From: CAZKTS01 sp964555735
Lineage (GTDB): Bacteria; Actinomycetota; Acidimicrobiia; IMCC26256; PALSA-555
Assembly (NCBI GenBank): GCA_964555735.1
Contig: CAZKTS010000321.1
Span: 1 to 5,072, forward strand
Direction of reading: 5' to 3'
DNA: 5,072 bases
The stretch's first letter is position 1. Each line of letters starts with the position of its first letter. A program made the translations under genes and the position numbers. This document shows positions 1 through 4,628 of this stretch, piece by piece. The notes below the pieces were generated by a model. The model was given only the letters and a program-made list of their open reading frames with translations. It made no database searches and was not told where the DNA came from.

Positions 1-535
1 TCATCGTCTCGGGCTGGTCGTAGAACGAGTAGTCGATGATCTCCTGGATGCGGACGGCCTCGAGGTCGTCCATGAGGCTGAGCAGCGTGACCGGCACGAG
101 ATCGCTCGCGAAGCCCGGGTCGGCGCCGTTGCAGTAGAAGGACGTGCCACCCTCCTTGCAGGCCCGCTCGATCGGGTCGCGGAGCTCCGGCGCCGCGGTG
201 GGCGGGTACACGAGCGGCAGCACCGACGTGGTCACGACGTTCGTGCCCGCCGCGAGGAAGCGCGCCATGAACTCGACCGAGTCCGCGGTGTACTTGAGGC
301 CGTCGGCCATGTAGCAGAGGCAGTCGGCCTCGAGCGCGAGGAGCGCGTCGACATCGTCGATCGCGACGACGCCCGTCGTCGTCCCGCTCTCGGCGAGCTC
401 GCCCGCGTCCTTGCCGACCTTGTCGGGTGAGAACGCGAGCAGACCGACGAGCTCGAGGTCGGGATTCCCGATCACCCCGCGCAACGCGAGCTTCCCCGCG
501 TTGCCCGTTCCACAGTGCACGACTCGATACGACAC
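1..535 (-). CDS. Dihydrodipicolinate-reductase-like NAD(P)-dependent oxidoreductase, N-terminal part (3' end outside window)
   Basis: 178 residues are visible; family members are usually about 340 to 360, so roughly half is missing beyond the window edge. The start is a GTG at 535-533, chosen because GGGGGG lies 8 bases upstream and the protein then opens directly with a Rossmann strand, SYRVVHCGTGNAGK, whose GTGNAG (residues 9-14) is the dinucleotide-binding GxGxxG loop. A later NGADPGFASD segment (136-145) resembles the tGxxPGF region seen after the Rossmann fold in the dihydrodipicolinate reductase / 2,4-diaminopentanoate dehydrogenase superfamily. DYSFYDQPETM (168-178) fits the actinobacterial branch of that family as I remember it. 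It is the last visible gene of the operon, 46 bases after the SnoaL-like gene. By context it is a catabolic dehydrogenase or reductase of unknown substrate, not DapB of lysine synthesis. The superfamily is secure, the substrate is not. Confidence 0.85.
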   Translation of the reverse strand, partial: MSYRVVHCGTGNAGKLALRGVIGNPDLELVGLLAFSPDKVGKDAGELAESGTTTGVVAIDDVDALLALEADCLCYMADGLKYTADSVEFMARFLAAGTNVVTTSVLPLVYPPTAAPELRDPIERACKEGGTSFYCNGADPGFASDLVPVTLLSLMDDLEAVRIQEIIDYSFYDQPETM

Positions 536-543
536 GCGAGCGA

Positions 544-549
544 CCCCCC
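544..549 (-). promoter_or_regulatory. Ribosome binding site deciding the GTG start at 535
   Basis: On the minus strand six consecutive G bases sit 8 bases before GTG at 535-533. No ATG in this frame gives a complete Rossmann N-terminus, so this purine run supports the GTG. Confidence 0.6.
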
Positions 550-556
550 AGGTCGT

Positions 557-575
557 GCCGCGACCGGGTCGCGGC
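557..575 (-). other. Strong GC hairpin between the SnoaL-like and DapB-like genes
   Basis: A perfect 8-base inverted repeat, GCCGCGAC (557-564) and GTCGCGGC (568-575), encloses a 3-base loop. It lies inside the 46-base gap, 6 bases past the SnoaL-like stop codon in the direction of transcription and just before the ribosome binding site of the next gene. No T tract follows, so it is not a classical intrinsic terminator. It could be a U-less terminator of the kind proposed for actinobacteria, an RNA-stabilising or processing element, or chance in GC-rich DNA. The repeat is directly seen; its role is inference. Confidence 0.45.
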
Positions 576-581
576 GGTGAG

Positions 582-1016
582 CTACTGCCGCCCGGCCGAA
601 AGGACCTGGATCTCCGGTCGGTCCTTGCGGAACTTGATGCGCCAGCCGTCGGGAGTGCGGACGAACACGTCGTCGTACGACCCGAAGACGAGCAACGGCG
701 TGGCACCGGCCGCGGGCACGAAGACGCCGTGCCACGTGGTCTCGACCTCGGCCTCGTCGCCCTTGAAGACCGGGTACACCTCGCCGACGTAGAGCCAGAA
801 CAGCTCGACGTCGAGGACCATCGGCTTCAGCCACTCTTTGGTGTCAGGCCACGACTTCTCCGACCCACCGATCGCGGTGTAGTCGATGCGCGCGTCGTCC
901 GCGAAGCACGCGTCCATCAGGTCGAGGTCCTTCACCCGGATGGCCTTCATGTAGCGGGCGAGGACGTCGCGGATCTCGAGCTTGTCGGCGACCTCACGCT
1001 CGCCGAGCCCGCTCAC
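582..1016 (-). CDS. SnoaL-like / NTF2-fold small enzyme
   Basis: 144 residues, a normal length for this fold. The sequence follows the SnoaL_4 pattern: an N-terminal helix EVADKLEIRDVLARYMKAIR (8-27), a DLDLMDACFADDARIDYTAIGG stretch (30-51), then beta strands ending in GSYDDVFVRTPDGWRIKFRKD (112-132). Family members include dehydratases, isomerases and cyclases acting in a cone-shaped pocket. The helix tyrosine (Tyr22) is kept, but the aspartate usually five residues later is Arg27 and the histidine usually found in the third strand appears to be Leu75, so a BaiE-type dehydratase mechanism is unlikely. The start is GTG at 1016-1014: it overlaps the upstream cupin stop codon in a GTGA, with a weak AAGGCGG just before it, which suggests translational coupling. 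The reading frame stays open far upstream, but that part runs antisense-style through the cupin and aldolase genes and is not coding. Substrate unknown. Confidence 0.85.
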   Translation of the reverse strand: MSGLGEREVADKLEIRDVLARYMKAIRVKDLDLMDACFADDARIDYTAIGGSEKSWPDTKEWLKPMVLDVELFWLYVGEVYPVFKGDEAEVETTWHGVFVPAAGATPLLVFGSYDDVFVRTPDGWRIKFRKDRPEIQVLSAGRQ

Positions 1017-1450
1017 GACGCCGCCTTGGTGTCCGGACGGTCCACGACGACCTTCTCGTACTTGCTCGGGTCGGGCGTGACGGCCATGTACGACGCCGGC
1101 TCCGTGCCGACGTTGCGGATGCCGTGCGGCACCTGGGCCGGCACCATGATCGCCTGGCCCTTGCCGAGGATGATCGGGTCCCGGTCGGCGATCGAGTACT
1201 CGCACTCTCCCTGCAGGATGATGTGCAGGTGCTCGATCTGCGGGTGCACGTGATAGTCGTTCTCCTGCCCCGGCGCGAGGTTCCACACCACCACGCCCAT
1301 CTGCGCGCTTGAGTAGGCGAACACCACCGTGGCGGCGTCCGGTGAGAACTGGACGTACTTGTCGATGTCGAACGCGATCGTCGACAGGTCGGTGACGTCG
1401 ATGTCCTTCGCGAAGTCCGGGACCATGTTCTCGTGCCCAGGCTCGGCCAT
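1013..1450 (-). CDS. Single-domain cupin protein, probable metal-binding enzyme
   Basis: 145 residues, starting at ATG 1450 with GGGGGAG 5 bases upstream. Both cupin motifs are visible. Motif 1 is GQENDYHVHPQIEH (61-74), giving ligands His67, His69 and Glu73; the spacing from Glu73 to the closing Gly81 is one residue longer than the consensus. Motif 2 is GQAIMVPAQVPHGIRN (98-113), giving the fourth ligand His109, with Gln106 in place of the usual glycine. A complete His-His-Glu-His set predicts a bound divalent metal. About 60 residues precede the barrel core. It lies 39 bases after the hydratase-aldolase and overlaps the SnoaL-like gene by 4 bases, so the three are probably made together. 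Cupins include dioxygenases, isomerases and ligand sensors, and the sequence alone does not choose among them. Cytoplasmic; no signal peptide or membrane segment. Confidence 0.87.
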   Translation of the reverse strand: MAEPGHENMVPDFAKDIDVTDLSTIAFDIDKYVQFSPDAATVVFAYSSAQMGVVVWNLAPGQENDYHVHPQIEHLHIILQGECEYSIADRDPIILGKGQAIMVPAQVPHGIRNVGTEPASYMAVTPDPSKYEKVVVDRPDTKAAS

Positions 1451-1489
1451 GTCTGCTCCCCCTGTGGTGGTCGGTCGGGCGGCCGCGCG

Positions 1490-2443
1490 TCAGCGCTTGA
1501 CGTACGCCGCGCGCATGGCGGCCCACGCCTTGCCGTTCGTCTCCGCCGCGGCGCGCCAGTCGTCGGGCAGGTCGGAGTACGGCGGCCGCGGTGGTCCGCA
1601 CTTCGTGTAGCCGGCCGCGTTGATGCGCGCCTTCTCGAGCTGGAGGTTGTACTTGTCGAAGTCGGCGAAGTCCGGGATCGGCAGCGGCACGCCCTCGATG
1701 TCGGCGAGCACGCGCTCGGCCTCGGCGGTGTCCTGCTTCTCGATCGCGTCCAGGAGCGCGACCCACGGCTCCGGCCCCATCGCCCCCGATGTCGCCCACG
1801 CGGCGGTGACGGTCTCGGGGGCCAGGCGGTAGTGGTTGCCGATCGTGCCCTCGCCGGTCATGAAGTTCACCTGGCCGTTGGTGGCGTCGAGGTACTCGCG
1901 CGTCAGCGGGAACCCGACCTTCGTCGCGATCACCGTGGGCGCCTTCGCCGCGATCCCCTGCCAGAACTCGACCGGGAACGTGAACTTGAAGAAGAAGCTG
2001 TTGGCGTAGACCATCACGGGGAGGTCCGGCACCGCCGCGGCGAGGTCGGCGAAGAAGCCGACCGCATTGGTCATCGTCGGCGTCTGCCAGAGCGGCAGAC
2101 CCACGAACGCCGCCGCCGCACCCATGTCCTTGACCGCTCGCATCTCGCGTACGACCTCACGCGTCCCGAGCGCGGTGGTGCCGCACCACACCGGGACTCG
2201 ACCGGCGACCGTGTCGATGACCGCGCCGTAGAGCTCGACCTTCTCGTCCCAGGTGAGGGTGGCGCACTCACCGGTGGTGCCGCAGAGCCCGATCCCGGCA
2301 GCGCCGTCGACGATCATCTGGTCGGCGAGGCGCGTCGCCTCCGCGAGGTCGACGGTGCTCCCCTCGGTCCAGATGTCGACGCCTTCCTTGATGGGCGTGG
2401 GCGGGAGGGCGAGCAGGCCCTTGACGTCGGAAGCAGCGAGCAT
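1490..2443 (-). CDS. NahE-like hydratase-aldolase (trans-o-hydroxybenzylidenepyruvate hydratase-aldolase family, DapA superfamily)
   Basis: 317 residues, a usual length for the family. Start ATG 2443 has GAGGGGA 7 bases upstream. The family forms a Schiff base with pyruvate units and splits a hydrated benzylidenepyruvate into pyruvate and an aromatic aldehyde. Superfamily landmarks: CGTTGECATLTWDEK (54-68), the active-site tyrosine in VYAN (Tyr146), and the Schiff-base lysine in ATKVG (Lys175). Features that I recall from naphthalene NahE rather than from true DapA are CGTTALGTREV (87-97), FKFTFPVEFW (152-161), the WATSGAMG stretch (Trp216 on), DKYNLQLEKAR (263-273) and a long C-terminal extension with GPPRPPY (283-289) and NGKAWAAM (303-310). 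The segments facing the aldehyde side, around FFFKF (150-154) and TGEGTIGNHYR (196-206), differ from the NahE I remember, so the substrate may differ. It lies 67 bases after the ring-cleavage dioxygenase, the order expected for consecutive pathway steps. Family strong, substrate inferred. Confidence 0.9.
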   Translation of the reverse strand: MLAASDVKGLLALPPTPIKEGVDIWTEGSTVDLAEATRLADQMIVDGAAGIGLCGTTGECATLTWDEKVELYGAVIDTVAGRVPVWCGTTALGTREVVREMRAVKDMGAAAAFVGLPLWQTPTMTNAVGFFADLAAAVPDLPVMVYANSFFFKFTFPVEFWQGIAAKAPTVIATKVGFPLTREYLDATNGQVNFMTGEGTIGNHYRLAPETVTAAWATSGAMGPEPWVALLDAIEKQDTAEAERVLADIEGVPLPIPDFADFDKYNLQLEKARINAAGYTKCGPPRPPYSDLPDDWRAAAETNGKAWAAMRAAYVKR

Positions 2444-2455
2444 CGGTGTGTCCCC

Positions 2456-2490
2456 TCGTTCTCGGAGGTGGTTCGTACGATCGTTCTCGG
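2456..2490 (-). repeat. Direct repeat of 10 bases upstream of the hydratase-aldolase
   Basis: TCGTTCTCGG (plus-strand reading) occurs at 2456-2465 and exactly again at 2481-2490, 25 bases apart start to start, inside the 67-base gap before the hydratase-aldolase. The nearer copy touches its ribosome binding site. The sequence between includes the palindromes TCGTACGA and ACGATCGT. It could be a regulator-binding pair or a remnant duplication; the repeat is seen, its function is not known. Confidence 0.45.
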
Positions 2491-2492
2491 GA

Positions 2493-2504
2493 TCGGCCGG
2501 CCGA
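2493..2504. other. Perfect 12-base palindrome after the dioxygenase gene
   Basis: TCGGCCGGCCGA reads identically on both strands and begins 6 bases past the dioxygenase stop codon. It could bind a dimeric protein or fold into a very small hairpin. GC-rich palindromes of this size arise by chance fairly often in such DNA, so confidence in a role is low. Confidence 0.3.
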
Positions 2505-2510
2505 CGCCGC

Positions 2511-3407
2511 TCAGGTGATGTTCATCAACCCGTCGTGGCCCCATTCGCCCCCGCCGGGCTGCATCCCGTTGTAGTGCTGGACCTTCCAGGTCGCGGGGTC
2601 GATCGCCCGCGCGCCCCAGCCGATCTCGAAGTGCCAGTCGCCCGGGTTCTTGAAGTAGAAGGACACCATGTGGTCGTTGAGGTGGCGACCGAGGGTCGCG
2701 GTGACCAGCTCGCGCTCCAGGCAGATGTCGTAGCCGGTGCCGACGTCGTCGATCGAGGTGTGCTCCATCATCACGTGGTGCACGCGCCGTTCGGCGACGG
2801 GGTTCGTGAAGAACGCGAGCGAGTGCTGACGAGTGTTGCAGTGCATGAACGCACCGACCCGACCGATGCCGGGCACGATGATCCAGTCGGACATCGCGAA
2901 CCCGAGCGCCTCGGTGTAGAACGCCGCGGCCGCCTCGGAGTCCTTGACGAAGCTGACGAAGTGCCCCATGCCCTGATCACCGGTCTTGAAGCCGGTGATC
3001 GCCCGCTGCGGGTGGTAGGGCGGCATGTAGATGATCTCGGGGCCGTAGTGCAGCTCGGTGCGCAGGCCGTTGTGCGGGTCGACGAAGTGGACGAAGTCGA
3101 CGACGCGACGGTCGGCGGCCTCCTCGGGCGTCGCCGCGGTCACCGCGACGCCGGCCTTCTCCACCTGGGCCGCGACCTCGTGCATGTTCTCGGGCGTCCC
3201 GACATCCCAACCGACGTAGACGACGTCGTCGCGCTCGTCGGGGTGCACCGTGAGCCGGTGGTGCTGCTCGTCCATCCGCAGATAGAGGTGCTGGTCGTCG
3301 CTCCACGGCGACACCTCATGCCCGAGGACATCGGTCGCGTACGTCTTCCACGCGTCGGTGTCCCGGGCGCCGATCCCCACGTATCCGAGCTCGTTGACCT
3401 TCGCCAC
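2511..3407 (-). CDS. Type I extradiol ring-cleavage dioxygenase (BphC/NahC/HsaC-like, two VOC domains)
   Basis: 298 residues, matching the roughly 290 to 300 of two-domain extradiol dioxygenases. The family opens a catechol-like ring next to its two hydroxyls using Fe(II) and O2. Domain 1 (about 5-120) is the non-catalytic VOC copy. Domain 2 (about 145-270) carries the iron site: His149 in DQGMGHF, His211 in RVHHVMME, and Glu261 in GDWHFEIGWG. Active-site residues matching BphC His195, His241 and Tyr250 appear as His195 (RQHSLAFF), His242 (LGRHLNDHMVSFY) and Tyr251. All catalytic positions are therefore intact and the enzyme should be active. Start GTG 3407 is supported by GGGAGGA 6 bases upstream and by the protein opening at the first VOC strand (NELGYVGIGARD). 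A monooxygenase precedes it by 74 bases and a NahE-like aldolase follows by 67 bases. Substrate may be a dihydroxylated bicyclic, biaryl or polycyclic compound; this is inference. Confidence 0.93.
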   Translation of the reverse strand: MAKVNELGYVGIGARDTDAWKTYATDVLGHEVSPWSDDQHLYLRMDEQHHRLTVHPDERDDVVYVGWDVGTPENMHEVAAQVEKAGVAVTAATPEEAADRRVVDFVHFVDPHNGLRTELHYGPEIIYMPPYHPQRAITGFKTGDQGMGHFVSFVKDSEAAAAFYTEALGFAMSDWIIVPGIGRVGAFMHCNTRQHSLAFFTNPVAERRVHHVMMEHTSIDDVGTGYDICLERELVTATLGRHLNDHMVSFYFKNPGDWHFEIGWGARAIDPATWKVQHYNGMQPGGGEWGHDGLMNIT

Positions 3408-3413
3408 GCCGCG

Positions 3414-3420
3414 TCCTCCC
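3414..3420 (-). promoter_or_regulatory. Ribosome binding site deciding the GTG start at 3407
   Basis: GGGAGGA on the minus strand, 6 bases before GTG 3407-3405. This near-perfect Shine-Dalgarno sequence fixes the dioxygenase start at a GTG. Confidence 0.75.
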
Positions 3421-3426
3421 GGCTCG

Positions 3427-3443
3427 CCGGTCGTCGGGACCGG
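3427..3443 (-). other. GC hairpin just upstream of the dioxygenase ribosome binding site
   Basis: A perfect 6-base inverted repeat, CCGGTC (3427-3432) and GACCGG (3438-3443), encloses 5 bases and ends 6 bases before the Shine-Dalgarno sequence of the dioxygenase. It could influence translation or mRNA stability, or serve as an operator. No T tract follows. Role is inference. Confidence 0.35.
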
Positions 3444-3465
3444 TCGATCCGCCGGGATCCTGGCA

Positions 3466-3471
3466 TGTCAA
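3466..3471 (-). promoter_or_regulatory. TTGACA hexamer, possible -35 element of an internal promoter
   Basis: An exact consensus -35 hexamer, TTGACA, lies on the minus strand 10 bases past the monooxygenase stop codon and about 58 bases before the dioxygenase start. At 16 to 18 bases spacing the sequence offers only GATCGA, ATCGAC or TCGACC, all poor matches to TATAAT. It may be a secondary promoter for the ring-cleavage half of the operon, using a weak or unusual -10, or chance. Confidence 0.3.
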
Positions 3472-3481
3472 GGGGTGAAGA

Positions 3482-4588
3482 TCAAGTGCTTGATGTGGAC
3501 ACCGCGGCGGCCGGGGCGAAGACCGGACCGGCGAGCGGAGCGGCGTCGAGGTGCGGCAGGACGTCGGCGCCGAGCACCTGGATGGTGTCCGCGACCTCGC
3601 CGTACGGCATGCCGCCGAGGTCGAGCATGAGGAGATGGACGTCGAGCGTCAGGAGCTCCTGGATCTCGAGGACACGCTCGACCACGGCGTCGGGCGCGCC
3701 GCAGATGCCGGGCCCGCGCAGGATGCCCTCGTAGTCGAAGTTCTTGCGCTCGAGGAACTTGGCGCCCTGGTTCGCGCCGCCTTCGAGCAGCTCTCGCTGC
3801 GCGAACTGGAAGTACTCGTAGTAGTAGGGCTTCCAGCGCTCGCGCGCGGCCTCGGTGCTGGTGTTGGCCACGTAGACGTGGTTGCACCCGCCGACGAGCA
3901 TCCCGGCCGGGTCGTTCCCGACCTCCGCCCAGCGCTCGCGGTAGCGGCGCGCGAACGGCTCGTACGCCTCCGGACGGCTGAACGCGCTCGGGAGCATGAG
4001 CGGCAGCTGGAGATCGACGGCGAGGTCGACCGACGAGTCGGAGCCGCCCGCCATCCAGACCCGCGGGTGCGGCGACTGCACCGGGCGGGGCTGCATGGTG
4101 ATGTCGGCGATCGGGGGGCGGAATGACCCGGACCACGTGACGCCCTCCTCGCGCCACAGCCGGAGCAGCAGCTCGAGGTTCTCGCGCATCAGCTGGGGTG
4201 AGTCGTCGAGCTCGAGGCCGGCGGCCGCGAAGGTGCGCTTGAGGATGCCCTTCCCGCAGACCAGCTCGGCGCGGCCGTCCGAGAGGAGGTCGAGGACGGC
4301 GAAGTCCTCCGCGATGCGGATGGGGTCGTCCGTCGACATCAGGGTCACGCCGGTGCCGAGACGCAGCGTCGACGTGTGCTCCGCGATCGACGCGAGGAGC
4401 ATCTGCGGCGACGGCACGATCCAGTGCGAGAAGTGGTGCTCCCCGATCCAGATCGAGCTGATGCCGACCTGCTCCGCGAGCACCGCCGCATCGACGATCT
4501 CGCGCACGCGCTGCGCCTGGGTCGTCTGCTCGCCGGTGTACGGGTCCGCGGAGTGGTCCCCCAGGGTCAGGAGCCCGATCTCTGCCAT
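3482..4588 (-). CDS. Luciferase-like (LLM class) flavin- or F420-dependent oxidoreductase / monooxygenase
   Basis: 368 residues, a normal length for a single LLM TIM barrel. Start ATG 4588 has GGAGG 4 bases upstream. Landmarks: IGLLTLGDH (4-12), SSIWIGEHHFSHW (44-56) with Glu50-His51-His52 aligned to the Glu-His-His of bacterial luciferase alpha, TLRLGTGVTLM (74-84), DDPIRIAEDFAVLDLLSDGR (87-106), PHPRVWMAGGSDSS (173-186) where the flavin phosphate is usually bound, and GAPDAVVERV (297-306) in the last helices. It ends in a low-complexity alanine- and serine-rich tail (about 350-368). The family uses reduced flavin or F420 for hydroxylations, Baeyer-Villiger reactions, C-S cleavage or simple reductions. 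No flavin reductase is encoded nearby, so the reductant comes from elsewhere in the cell. Its position just ahead of the ring-cleavage dioxygenase suggests that it prepares the substrate. Family strong, cofactor and reaction open. Confidence 0.9.
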   Translation of the reverse strand: MAEIGLLTLGDHSADPYTGEQTTQAQRVREIVDAAVLAEQVGISSIWIGEHHFSHWIVPSPQMLLASIAEHTSTLRLGTGVTLMSTDDPIRIAEDFAVLDLLSDGRAELVCGKGILKRTFAAAGLELDDSPQLMRENLELLLRLWREEGVTWSGSFRPPIADITMQPRPVQSPHPRVWMAGGSDSSVDLAVDLQLPLMLPSAFSRPEAYEPFARRYRERWAEVGNDPAGMLVGGCNHVYVANTSTEAARERWKPYYYEYFQFAQRELLEGGANQGAKFLERKNFDYEGILRGPGICGAPDAVVERVLEIQELLTLDVHLLMLDLGGMPYGEVADTIQVLGADVLPHLDAAPLAGPVFAPAAAVSTSST

Positions 4589-4628
4589 TGATCCTCCGTG
4601 TGTGAGAAGCGTGGTCGGTCGCGGCGGT

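Noticed and set aside
557..575. Classical intrinsic terminator
   Set aside because: No T tract follows the hairpin on the minus strand and another operon-like gene with its own ribosome binding site follows at once.
411..1253. Plus-strand open frame of 280 codons
   Set aside because: Spans three well-supported minus-strand genes in the opposite direction and shows no family resemblance.
1017..1799. Upstream extension of the SnoaL-like frame to give a 405-residue fusion protein
   Set aside because: The extension overlaps the cupin and aldolase in another frame and is Arg/Gly-rich; the fold begins only after the GTG at 1016.
1..2443. Lysine biosynthesis operon (dapA and dapB)
   Set aside because: The aldolase carries NahE-type segments, the reductase belongs to the longer DapB-like branch, and neighbours are ring-cleavage and monooxygenase genes.
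1433..2518. Plus-strand open frame of 361 codons
   Set aside because: Antisense to the hydratase-aldolase; composition dominated by Arg, Val, Leu and Glu with no domain pattern, so a shadow.
2253..3734. Plus-strand open frame of 493 codons
   Set aside because: It lies antisense to the dioxygenase, whose catalytic residues are all intact. The translation is Arg/Val/Asp/Gly-rich with no recognisable motif, which is a typical shadow in GC-rich DNA.
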